64,000 nt of DNA from Panorpa germanica (Eukaryota > Arthropoda > Insecta > Mecoptera > Panorpidae). The position numbers and the translations under genes are program-made. The stretch covers positions 9,920,001 to 9,984,000 of the forward strand of contig OY783214.1 in NCBI GenBank assembly GCA_963678705.1. The letters run 5' to 3'. Below, piece after piece: positions 22,966 through 34,016 of the stretch. The notes under the pieces are model-generated. The model did no database searches. It had not been told where the DNA came from and was given only the letters and a program-made list of their open reading frames with translations. How positions within the stretch are numbered: the first letter of the stretch is position 1; each line of letters begins with the position of its first letter.

Positions 22966-24381
22966 GTGCATATTAAGAAGCTGAAAAATGGGTCCCTAGA
23001 CATTATATATTAGTTAAAAAATTTACGTTAACCTGAAAAAACTTTACATACATTAACTCTTTTAGCAAGCACTTTGTCAGTGGTAAAATATATTTCATTG
23101 GAGATATATTTGTTTACAATGCACATTACCCCCACTACATTAAAAGTGTTTCATAAATTCTATAGATTCTTTTTGGGTGGGGCCCCAGTTTTTGTAGTAA
23201 GGGTTACTATTCCTGAGTCTTGCGAGCGATGGTCGTGATCGAACAAATATGATTTATATGAGTGAAACGTTTTACGAATCACTTTTAAAAAAGTATTCCT
23301 ATACTATTTCTGAATTTGATTATTAATTATTATTATAGTTCAGAAATACTTTTTTAAAAGTGATAAGAATACGGGTTCTGGACAGACTACTCAATAAATG
23401 ATACGCCACTATTTACAATTAAGAAGATTAATCTCTCCAGCTGCAAGGACCTCAGATACCAGTGTTATTCCTGATTCCGATTACCAGCGCTGTTTATGTA
23501 AGAGAGATTAGAGCGCATAAATTTTAATTAAAATCATCCATCGGGAATAAAGATATTAATTAAGTTATGACAAACGGACGAAAACGATACAAATCTGGTA
23601 AACCGTCATTTAAATAAATACGCTGTAATTAGAAATGATAGAAAATCGTAAATATGGAAATACAACGGGAGATAAATAGAAATTCCTTGGTCGTCAAACC
23701 ACTGCGCCGCGCCGTTACATAAAATTAATGAACGATATTATTTCTGTAGAATTGTTGTTTTATGAAAATGTTGTGGTGCGTGTGGCATCACATTGGAATG
23801 ATAAATATGAGGAGTATTATTACGGAACAATAATTATGTTGACAATTCTAAAAGTACATATTATGTATAACATCAGTGCAATATATAAAACTTTTCATCG
23901 AAAATTTAAAATAGGCAATAAAATTCTAATTTTCTTATTATTTTTACCACACTATTTACATAAATAAGGTTTCAAAAGGACGCCAAAAAATTGGTTAAAC
24001 AAATTCTAATATTTTTAATTATGCATTGTCCATCACTTTAACCCAATACAGCTATCATTCATAATTAACTTTTTATTTAACAATTTAACATTTTCTTAAA
24101 AGTTAAGACCTATACTAATTTTATTTTTAATTTAAAAATATCATCTCAGAGTTGATTTGTGTTTATGTTTTAATATTAAAAAAGTTTTAACAGGTTTCAA
24201 AGAAATGTTAATTTATAATTATATTTTAATAGACTTCCAAATTAAAAACTATATTTAAAAAGTTCAAAAGAATAAATTAAAAAATCTTTTGATATGCAAA
24301 ACAGTCGATTTCAGTTTCAGGTCATTTCATTAATTATAAGTCAATGTAAATCCTATTCGGGAGCTTATCAGCTTGACTGTT
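22966..24381. other. AT-rich DNA with one long hairpin
   Basis: Apart from the inverted repeat at 23278-23364 I see nothing supported. The 79-codon open frame at 23728-23967 matches no known family. Confidence 0.4.
23278..23364. repeat. Perfect 20 bp inverted repeat (hairpin)
   Basis: Left arm ATCACTTTTAAAAAAGTATT (23278-23297) and right arm AATACTTTTTTAAAAGTGAT (23345-23364) are exact reverse complements around a 47 bp AT-rich loop. TTTCTGAA / TTCAGAAA inside the loop adds a second, offset pairing. Could be the remains of a small foldback element. Confidence 0.8.
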
Positions 24382-24669
24382 CAGTGGCGTAGCATCGAGA
24401 TTCTATTCAAGGGATTCGAATTATTCCATATCGCGGAATTTAAATTTGAAGAGTATACCACATATTGGTGGTATATAATTATCAAAACACTAGCACGTAA
24501 GATTCTGTTTTATTAGTAAATATCTTTCGAAAAATCAATGTTTCATGACGAAATTTATTGTGAAAAACACACACATAAACTTTCAAAAATTTCTAATTGT
24601 AAGGAAATGTATTTAATCTTTCTCAGCAACATTGTTGACTAAAAGAATAGATTACATGAACTGAAAATA

Positions 24670-24872
24670 GGACCAGATATATATTTTCTGGGTTTGGTTA
24701 TTAAGAACTTATATTGATTATGGTCATACATAATCGTACAGTTATTAGGCAGTGGTGCAGCCCACATATATGAGGCCACGACACCATAAATACTGCCAAC
24801 ATTGAAGGAGGTCGTCGGTAATAGGACTCAGCATCGGAAATAGGCCGATGTTAAATAAAAAAAAAAAAAAAA
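24670..24872 (+). mobile_element. SINE copy, 5'-truncated, with 12 bp duplication
   Basis: Begins at GGACCAGATATATATTTTCT, thus lacking the tRNA head, and runs through the family body to GGCCGATGTTAAAT and a poly(A) tail. GAACTGAAAATA is duplicated at 24658-24669 and 24873-24884, the mark of LINE-mediated insertion. Very similar to the copy at 26285, so a recent burst is likely. Confidence 0.92.
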
Positions 24873-25091
24873 GAACTGAAAATATGAACTAAAAATGTAT
24901 TTAAACAAATAATATTTAAAAAATAAAAATTGATTTCAATTTTGGCCCATCTATTATTAATTTTTTGGGAATTATTTTGTGTAAATACGAGTATATTTAA
25001 AAATGCGTAAAGAAAGTAAAAAATAAGTGAACTACAATTATTTCAAAGTATATCCCAGTATCGTATTTACTTATTCTATTAATACTAATTG

Positions 25092-25313
25092 GTATTCGTA
25101 GATTACGATAGTTCAGCGGCGACTTATACTTAAAAGAGGTTATAACAGCGGTATAAATCTATAATAAGATAATTAATTTTTTCTTATTCGTTTCTATATA
25201 CATTACAGAAAAATAAGTGAGTCAGTGATTTTTAGTTATATCAGCATTTTATACCCCACAACTTGTTTTAAGTATGAGTCGCCGGCGAACTCTCGTAATT
25301 TGAACTATAGTAC
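25092..25313. mobile_element. Palindromic MITE, family M1, copy 1
   Basis: About 220 bp with long terminal inverted repeats: ACGATAGTTCAGCGGCGACT near the left end, and on the opposite strand ACGAGAGTTCGCCGGCGACT at the right end. The second copy, in opposite orientation, is at 47587-47809. The ends abut TA (TATAGTTCAAATTACG), suggesting a Tc1/mariner-type TA target, but the left edge here is degraded. No coding capacity. Confidence 0.75.
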
Positions 25314-25339
25314 TTAATTTAAAAGGATCAAATTTTTAT

Positions 25340-25545
25340 ATCTACTCTAAAGCCTCTAATCTTTAAGACAGACTTCTTCAGATTCTTAAAAAAATTTATG
25401 AGTATGCTAATGCAATAGGAGTATATTTATTTCTCAAAATGCAGTAAAACAGGTCACAGTACTTTATATATATTAGGTAAAAAGTTATCACTTTTGTTAT
25501 GTCAGATAAAGTTTAAATGTAAGTAACTGTGTTTAGCGGGAAGTT
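25340..25545 (+). repeat. Repeat family R-A, partial copy
   Basis: Matches the middle and right parts of R-A: ATTTATGAGTATGCTAATGC, GCAGTAAAACAGGTCACA, ATATTAGGTAAAAAG, then GTTATGTCAGATAAA and GTAACTGTGTTTAGCG. Left part missing. Confidence 0.6.
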
Positions 25546-26154
25546 TGCCCGTTAACAAAACCATTAGCTACGCCACTGGTAGCAATGTTTAATTTTTAAA
25601 TATTTAAAATTTGTAAACGAAGAAGGGGCGGACACACTAAGGTATTCACAAACAAATTTAGTATACGTTTTAAATATATTTCACAAGAATAATTAATTAC
25701 ATAATTAATTAAAAACAAACCCTTCTTTTTGCCTTTTACAAGTCGCCAAAAAAGTTTATATTTATTACCCTTAAGAAAAACATGTTAGAAGAATTTTCTT
25801 GAAGAAAAGTTTATCTTGTTTTTATGATTTCAACATTCTTCCACATTTTCTTTATTTGCATTTTCTGTATCTCGATTTCTGATCTCAGCAGGCACTTAGA
25901 ATGAAAAATGTTTGATGCTAATATATAAAGTTTTTCGCTAAAACCATCAGCACAGCACAGCCAATTTAACTGACAATTATTTCATAGAGGGGTTTGATAT
26001 GAAAAGTTTTATGTGGATGCCCGAAACAAAGACATACAAAACGCTAAAACTATCTCCGTAGGAATAGGAAGAACAGGGTTAGATCCAAGAATTAAGGGCG
26101 GTTGCACATCTCAACGTAGAATGACAAAGATATGAACATAAAACATGGAACCTT

Positions 26155-26720
26155 AACCTTACATGCTCTCGATATTTTTCTTAAGGAAAACCTAACAATA
26201 TTTAATTTAGGAGAGTTTTATTTTATTAACAACTTCTAAAAAATTTATAATCCTTAAAAAGGTGTTCTTAATAAGTTTTATGAGACGACACAGTGGGCGA
26301 GAGCATTGATGCTTGACGCCGATTGCTGTGTCTTCGGGTTCGATCCCCGGACCAGATATATATTTTCTGGGTTTGGTTATTATGAACCTATATTGATTAT
26401 GGTCATACATAATCGTACACTTATTAGGCAGTGGTGTAGTACACATATATGAGGCCACGACACCATAAATACTGCCAACATTGAAGGAGGTCGTCGGTGA
26501 TAGGACTCAGCATCGGAAATAGGCCGACGTTAAATAAATTAAATAAAAAAAAAAATAAGTTTTATGAGTATGCAAAATGATAAATTAGTTCTTCAAAAAG
26601 CCATAAAATAGGTCACAAAACATTGAATATTTGATAACACTTTTTATGTGGCAAGTAAATTATATTATGTTAGATAAACCTTAAATACACGTAACTGTAT
26701 GTAGCGAACAAATAACACAA
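26155..26720 (+). repeat. Repeat family R-A, full-length copy interrupted by a SINE
   Basis: Dispersed repeat with four ordered blocks: ACCTTACAT; AACCTAACAATATTTAAT; AAGTTTTATGAGTATGCAAA (split by the SINE and its duplication); GCCATAAAATAGGTCACAAA; and GTTAGATAAACCTTAAATAC followed by ACGTAACTG. Other copies are at 25340-25545, 36385-36572, 47965-48258 and, on the minus strand, 51010-51125. No coding potential and no clear terminal repeats; class unknown. Confidence 0.65.
26285..26553 (+). mobile_element. SINE, best full-length copy of the family
   Basis: tRNA-derived SINE of about 269 bp. The head includes an A-box-like segment (GTGGGCGAGAGC, about 26293-26304) and a canonical B box GGTTCGATCCCC (26337-26348), the internal RNA polymerase III promoter. 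A unique body follows, then GTCGGTGATAGGACTCAGCA, TCGGAAATAGGCCGACGTTA and an A-rich tail with AAATAAATTAAAT. A 15 bp direct repeat AATAAGTTTTATGAG flanks it at 26270-26284 and 26554-26568. It is inserted in an R-A repeat. Transcribed plus strand; mobilised by a LINE in trans. The 83-codon minus-strand open frame is antisense SINE. Confidence 0.95.
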
Positions 26721-28318
26721 AGATCTGACGGGTACAGTATTGTTTTAAGACAGACGTGTAACGACTTTTGACGTAAATATAACAAAATTATGTTCGTCTT
26801 TTGTAAATAATGAAACGTACAACGTACCGTTACTGTTGTTGTAATAAATATTGCTTTAAATAATACATAAATTTATTATTGCAGGTATCTTATCATTTGT
26901 AGTTTACGCAATATACACTTAATAAATCTTGTAATATTTTAGATTCAAAGAGTTTTCGTCGCCCATATACTGGACAGAATTTAAAGGCATACTGACGTTA
27001 AAACAAGAAATCTTAATCATTAGAAATACTAAGTTTCTTTATACGATTCAAATTTTTCAGCGCACTTGAAAGATAATTTGTTTATTAAATGAAACAATGT
27101 TTGACGAGTTATTTCTGGTGGTATTTCTCTTCATGATACATACATTAGACTTCGACGTCAAAAAGCTTTAACATTGGCTTATGTTAGCCACACATTGTGG
27201 ACCTTTGTGACATTTTGTACTTTAGCATTTCCATCAAATGTTGTGGAATGATTTTGATGTCTCTGTTGATATAAATCTACAACCAAATAAACAGAAAATA
27301 CTGGAATAGCTAAATTGTAAAATAACACAAACAGAGCATGAACACAAATGGAGAGCCAAAGTGAGGGAACAATAGAAATACTGATGCAATAGCAATACAA
27401 ATAATTCATTAGATATAATAGTACTATAATACATAGCTTATTATATAAAGCAGCTTATTAATATATGAAAAGCAACAATGTAATGTACAGAATTAGGGCT
27501 ACCGCGACTTTAGCAACTAACAAAAGGGCTAATCGATGGAGCAGAATTTACTATCGAATATTAGAACTTGGATTATTATAATGTCTTCTGAAAATGGTTT
27601 AAATTGCACTGTGACATTTTTTTTAATTTAATACATATCTCTTTTATGAGAAAATTTAATTTATTGTTACTTCATCGCAATTAATTATTTTTTTTACATT
27701 GCTGTTTTAAAATTGTGTTAGTTTGCTGTAAACTAATTTTAAGATTAATTTTCTATCTGTAAAAGAGCCAGTATATTGTATAGAAGAATCTACTTAAGCT
27801 ATTCAAAACGTTGGTAAGGTCATTTCAGCTCTGATATTCAATTCTGTACAGTGACAATGTATCTCGGAACGTACATAAATTCGGGTTCTTTTAACAAGTT
27901 GCGTGTAACGGGTGCTACTTCATTAATATATTCTCCATCCAAACTATAGCAAAATCAACATGTGACACGTTATATGTTTCATTCATACTTATTTTATTAC
28001 AATGAGTGTGAGAAAGATACAAAACATTGGCAACCGATTGTGATAATAATAACTGGTTACAATTTTGCTCATATTTCTTAAACCCATTATAGTACATAAA
28101 TATTATATCATTTATGTCATAATTTAAATATTTTTTTAATAATTTTAATAAAAAGGTACTTGAAATTTTTTATTTATTAAATTTAATTTTCGACTCTCTT
28201 GGGGTAATCCAAAAGGAAAATAATTAATGAGTGAGACTTAAATAAATATAAAATTATTTTTTCTCTTATATGCTAAGGGCCACCTTAAGCACTATACGAC
28301 TCTATGTAAAACATTTGT
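26721..28318. other. AT-rich DNA, no gene seen
   Basis: Overlapping minus-strand open frames at 27179-27434 translate into hydrophobic, Cys-rich noise with no recognised domain. 27706-27765 has a weak match to the CTAATT..AAGGTT repeat seen at 60433. Confidence 0.35.
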
Positions 28319-28543
28319 TTATTTTGTTTTTCTATATTTATGTAGATTTCTAAAACCCTCCCCCGGACTACCATAAACAAAACCAGATAGGTATGCTGAC
28401 AGAGAATACATTGGACATGGAAACATAACATACAACTCACTCCTATATTTCAAATATTCTGGTATTCGCGTGCAATAAATCCACCAGCAGCACAGCGTTG
28501 TTTTGTTACCATCCTTCCTGGCAGCCAGGACCAGGACTAGGAA

Positions 28544-28576
28544 CCTGGCTCCTGGCTCCTGGCTCCTAGCTCCTGG
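28544..28576. repeat. CCTGGCT tandem repeat
   Basis: Three exact CCTGGCT units plus a CCTAGCT variant and a partial unit. Just upstream, CCTGGCAGCCAGG forms a small inverted repeat. The minus-strand frame reading LKQPGARSQEPGAR is a translation of this tract. Confidence 0.9.
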
Positions 28577-29298
28577 TTGTTTCAGTACCAACTTCACCAC
28601 AAACGTTTTTGTCTTTGTGTTTTCGTTTTTGTTTTATGGTTATGGGTGGAAATTAAAATTAAAACACGTTTGAATTCAACAGACGTCCGCAACGTTAATA
28701 TATTACTTGTATATAATTTATGTAATCGTGAAGGATTGAACCGTTACTGGGTTATCTACGCTAGATCGTATATTATCTATAAAAGATAAACTTGAAAGAA
28801 ATATTGCTGGGAAATTGATGTTCGCCACGGAAATATAACATTAATATTCTGTGAATTAAATTTTGTCGATGTTATTTTGTTATCCATCCTTCCGATGCGA
28901 CGCATCGCGACGTTACGCTGTATTCAATAAATTGAAAATTGAAAATAATGTAAACTTCTGTTTCAATTTAATAAAAACCTATAATAAATATATTTGGCTA
29001 GTGTTTACTTTTCATCACTCTATTTTACATTTATTGTAATACATTTGTTATTTTTTAGTAAAAATAGAAAATATAATTTTTCCGTTCTGCTTAAAATATA
29101 GTGACAATGGTAAAACTAGTAAAATATACATTTCAAAAAAACGTTATATAATAGAACATAAATTTCACATTAAATTTTAGATGTATTTTTTTATTTAAAT
29201 AAATTTTAATGCATACTTCAATATTTATTGCGTAAAATATAAATTGTGTTCAGTAGTTAGTATTCAAATGAGAAAATATATTAAAAGAACATAGTATA
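28577..29298. other. AT-rich DNA, no gene seen
   Basis: A 70-codon open frame at 28577-28789 shows no known domain. Nothing else recognised. Confidence 0.4.
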
Positions 29299-29356
29299 TG
29301 ATAAGACTCAGCATCAGAAATAGGCGGACATAATAAATTAAATATACAAAAAAAAT
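29299..29356 (+). mobile_element. SINE 3' tail remnant
   Basis: GATAAGACTCAGCATCAGAA, then ATAGGCGGACATAATAAATT and an A-rich tail match the end of the SINE family. The body upstream is missing or too diverged. Confidence 0.65.
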
Positions 29357-29373
29357 ATTACAGATATCGATCT

Positions 29374-29628
<255 letters not shown>

Positions 29629-29649
29629 GATAGATATCGATCTTATAGT

Positions 29650-31568
29650 TCATTACTAAGACATCTACAAAACACTATTGACGTTGTAATATGTAAAATT
29701 CTACACTCATCTGATTCAATACTATGATAAGTAACTAAACAAAATTATAATGCAGATAAATTTGTCAAATACCGCTGGAATGTATACAACTCAAATATTG
29801 TTTTCAACGTTATTCAAAAACTCGGAAATGTCTCGCTAATGAACTGGACGATCGATATGTGGGGTTGAATTTGCAAATAATGCTGGTAAATCTTGGCCAA
29901 GAAACCTCAGTTTTTTAAAGGGTCTACGTTAAAATTAGCGAATAACTTTTCGTAATTTGATAGTGATGAAATTAAGGCACAATTATATTAAATTTGTAAT
30001 AATTCAATAATGCATTTCCATAATATTAACTTCAAATTTACATAAAAAATGTTACGTATTATACATACTCGTATTTACGTATTGCGTTTAGCGAGTAGTG
30101 TTATCTTCTTTTAATAATAACACTACATAAGCGCGCATGATAAAGGCGTATGTACTCTTCGCCTAAAACACAAATGGTCATTCGTAATACGATATTTGTA
30201 ATGATCAGATAAATATTGTCTTTTGAAAACGGACATCGTCATCGGACACTGAACTAAAGCGCTCTGGGAATATTTACTTTTGCTGTTCCGTGCTAGAAGT
30301 GTTTGACTGGGCTCAAGTGATCGAGAAGGGTAGAATAGAGGGGTAAAAAGGAGTACGATATAAACCCCCAATTGATGTTTTTGGACTTGTAGTACTTCCA
30401 CACATTCGCCCAATAAACAATACATGTTGACAGGGCGAATGAAAATACGGTATATGGTTAGAAATTGTAAATATTACAAGGTATCTCAAAATATTTATTT
30501 AGAATAAGTACATGCAAACGTAAAGCATAAATCCTACCTTACTTTGGAAATTTTGATGCTACACACACACACTGAATTTAAACAAACGATAATACATAAA
30601 TTTATTGGCTTCTTGCTGCAATGAGAACCGAAAACCAATGGCCATTGATTTTATATAGACTACTAGATAAATTATTTCACTAAAATAACTTTTATTTAGT
30701 TATTACACCGCATGGTACTATAGAATTGTATCAAAGAAAACACATATCAATAATTACTACTAGTTCTCCATTGCAATTAAATTCACCAAAAAGTTTTTAT
30801 TGAACCTCAGCGCAAAACATCAGTCAATTACGCTACAGAATAATCGACCGCCCGATCCGAAGAACAAGTCACTACTGATTAATTAAATTTAAGAATATAT
30901 AGTTAAAGTTTAAACTATAGACAAGTTCGAACAAGTTTAGCTGAGTACCCCCTCCTCTACGAAATATAATTGGGAAGACAATAACTAAACACAAACTGTA
31001 TTCAAGGTCTTGATTTAAAAGTGTATTTATATGTACTTACAATTTAGAATTGCAGGTTTATACATGATACCGGCAAAAATTTATTTTTATTTAATTTGTT
31101 TTCTATTAGCAGACGTCTTGGCGTCAGTAGATGTTGAAATATTATTCTCGTACACTGTACCATTTTAAAATATGTTAATTGTTTATTTTTTTACTAGATG
31201 AAAAGAAAATGCAATAAATAAAATTTAAATATGTTTAAAAATCTTGAAAATTGTAATGTTTATATTAAATATATAAACAAAGCATTTTGTAGATTAAACT
31301 GCTATGGATTTGAATTACAAATATCTCTACGTCTTTTACGAGTTCCAAGACTATTCAGCCAGTAATACTAAAGTACAGGACATTGCACTGTACGACGAGC
31401 ACATCTTTTGTTTTATTTTGTGTAAAGGAATATTTCTTTAAAATATTTCCATTTATGTTTTATCTCTACGGTTACAAGCAGCTATATATATTATCTTCCA
31501 CAGACCTCGAAAAGAAAAAATACAACTGTAGGAAAGCTTAGAAACACACACAGACATACATAAATGTG

Positions 31569-31572
<4 letters not shown>
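29650..31572. other. AT-rich DNA with one 100-codon open frame
   Basis: The minus-strand frame at 30123-30425 is somewhat less AT-rich than its surroundings, but its translation (starting MYCLLGECVEVLQVQKHQ) matches no family I know and has no partner exon. Not called as a gene. Confidence 0.3.

Positions 31573-31622
<50 letters not shown>
31573..31622. repeat. (TA)n microsatellite, about 50 bp
   Basis: Continuous TA run preceded by TGTATG. Confidence 0.98.
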
Positions 31623-31623
<1 letters not shown>

Positions 31624-33271
31624 CAAACATTAAACCGTGGTTAGAAATATCAAGGTTTAATGAGGGTCAGATTTAATTGGTTAATGATAATTGGGATATT
31701 AGGATAAGAGTTATGCCTTAACCACATTAGCAATTAATTTTAAATGGAATGGATTTCCAGTGAAGACGGGTCATTGCTACGGAAAAATATAATTTAAAAA
31801 TTAAGCTTTTAATTGATAAATTAGAGTTAGAACTTTTGATGGAAACATTTAAACATTATAATTATGTCACATAGCGCTAAGTTGTTGACATATTTCACAA
31901 CGGCAAATATTATTGTAGCAAAAAGGAAAACGATTCTAAGATTCCTTGTGTCCTTCCTTTCAAAAAGATCACACGTGCCGGTAAATATGAGAACATTTTA
32001 TGCTTTTCCATTATTAGCAAAACATGTTTACGTGGTAATTTTATTTTTTCAGAAAATACACATATAATTAGTATTATAATTAGCCGTTTACTAAATACAT
32101 AATTAAGGGTAACTCGAGCTTGAAAGGGCTTACTGTTAAAGGGATTGTCAGCAATTATCCCTGGGGGTACGCATTTATTGAAGACTGAGTAAACACAATG
32201 ATGTCATGCTATAGCTTGAATTTAAGTTATATATAAAATTAATGTTTTTTTATTTAGCAATATAAAAAAGATGAAAAATAATACCTCAGGCTTTTATAAT
32301 TCTTATCAACTATAATTTAATTAAAACCAGAGAAATTCTTTTTAAAACCACAACAATAAAACCAGCATTTTCTTTTATTTTAAAAATTCTGTAAAAATAC
32401 CTGGTGGTGATGAAGGGTAGGCTACTCCTTTTGTTTATTTTTGAAGTTATGTTTATCTCGTTGTTTATTTTTGCTAATTATTTTTATAATTACAAAACTT
32501 ACAGAAAACAAGAAATGCCAGCTAGTTATTATTTAATTCTGATAAAAGAGTATTAAAGTTTTACTTTTAACTGTCTTTTTACCTTTTTTATGTGTAAATC
32601 CAGCATCTGTTACCTTATAGTGTTGTCTGAGGTCAAAACTGAATAACATTAAACATACGCAAGAATATGGCAAGAATATTTACATAATTTAAAAATAATT
32701 AAACTATATTAACCTTGTATTGCAAGATAATTTCTTTATGAAAAGTAGAAAATTTATCTGGAATTAGCTTGTGACTAGCTATCAAGTCAATTTTCTAGCT
32801 AGCTAGAATGATCAATTTTCAGTTAACCAAAACGTTAATATAATTTTTTTTGTAATACATTACGAAATCCAATTTAAATCGAATTTTCTCAATCGAATCG
32901 AAAGTTAATGAAACTTAATGAAACAATTAAAAATTATCATTAATTCTTTATAACTAGAAACACTAAAGGCATTTTCACATTCTAAAAAAGTATTTTCATT
33001 TAAAAATGCACAAAACTAAAAACGTATACATTCTTTATGTTATATTTTGAACCTAGTATACATGAGATTGCACTTTTTCGGATTACAAATTAGATCTCAT
33101 GAAGCAGTAATTAAAAATTCAATTCGATTAAAAAACCACTCGCTTTATAGTTTTGTTACTCGTACATGATAAAAATAAAACTTTTATTTTAATCTAATTT
33201 CAACACCATTTATGGAAATTCGTAGATTTTAAATTTAATTTGCAAATGAAAATTTTGTCTGTACATACATA
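31623..33271. other. AT-rich DNA, no gene seen
   Basis: Low-complexity AT-rich sequence. A CTAGCTAGCTAG palindrome is near 32798. Nothing else supported. Confidence 0.4.
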
Positions 33272-33284
33272 AACACACACACAC

Positions 33285-33346
<62 letters not shown>
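33272..33346. repeat. Compound (AC)n(TA)n microsatellite
   Basis: A short ACACACACACACA run, a TATGTA link, then about 55 bp of TA repeats. Confidence 0.95.
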
Positions 33347-33348
<2 letters not shown>

Positions 33349-33747
33349 CATAACTTTTCAAAACTTTAATTGAAAATAAATAAATACCGATTATGTTTGA
33401 TTGTGTATATGCTGTAAATAAAAAATATGTAACAATAATTTATTATAAATTTTATTAAAAATTAAGTAAAACGAAAATAATTTTTACTTTTTATATTAGG
33501 AAACACGAGGTTATAATTTATTTCCCTTTAGTACCAAAACGATAAGAAAATTTATTGGTAAAAATGTTCATTTACTTTCTTAATAAAATAAGTTTTGTGA
33601 AACTTTTCTTTTATTAGTTGTGTTAAGTTGGCAATAGTGGGTATGACATATGTTATCGAATACAATGCCGCCAACATCACGGTATATTACTTAGAAATCC
33701 AATATCCTGTCGAGAGGCTCTATATCACTCAGTAAATATATATAACT
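33347..33747. other. AT-rich DNA, no gene seen
   Basis: No repeat or coding signal recognised. Confidence 0.4.
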
Positions 33748-33749
33748 TA

Positions 33750-34014
33750 CAGGGTGTTAGGCAAATCGGCATCGATCTTGCAGGAAAAGATGAAAATGTC
33801 AAAAGGAACCATTTTAATAATATTTTAATTATATAATATAAGTTCTATGGTTAATATTAATTCTGATAACAAGAAAATCTAGAAAATATAATATAAATAT
33901 AATTATAGCAGTCTAGTAACAAGCGTCAACAGCCACTGGGCCACCTTATATGTTCTTTATTAAAACTCTCCGCCGTTTGTGGTTCAGATTCACACCAATG
34001 TATTTAACACCCTG
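33750..34014. mobile_element. Tc1/mariner-type MITE, 265 bp
   Basis: Begins CAGGGTGTTAGGCAAATCGG and ends TGTATTTAACACCCTG. The outer 10 bases are a perfect inverted repeat (CAGGGTGTTA), and TA dinucleotides abut both ends (33748-33749 and 34015-34016), the target duplication of the Tc1/mariner superfamily. The interior is AT-rich and non-coding, so the element is non-autonomous. Confidence 0.75.
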
Positions 34015-34016
34015 TA

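Larger units (their letters stand above)
24382..25578. mobile_element. Possible composite flanked by hAT-like ends CAGTGGCGTAGC
   Basis: CAGTGGCGTAGC at 24382-24393 and GCTACGCCACTG at 25567-25578 are perfect inverted copies, as in hAT termini. However, the 8 bp flanks (TGACTGTT and GTAGCAAT) do not match. The interior holds a SINE (24670-24872), a palindromic MITE (25092-25313) and an R-A fragment (25340-25545). The ends may belong to two different hAT copies. Confidence 0.4.

Noticed and set aside
26285-26360. Possible tRNA gene (B box GGTTCGATCCCC)
   Set aside because: It is the head of a SINE with an A-rich tail and target duplication; no full cloverleaf or tRNA 3' end is seen.
26207-26458. 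83-codon minus-strand frame, also seen in part at 18176-18373
   Set aside because: Both are antisense readings of the same SINE family, which explains their mutual similarity.
30123-30425. 100-codon minus-strand frame with somewhat higher G+C
   Set aside because: No domain, no paired exon and no transposon similarity; not enough to call a gene.
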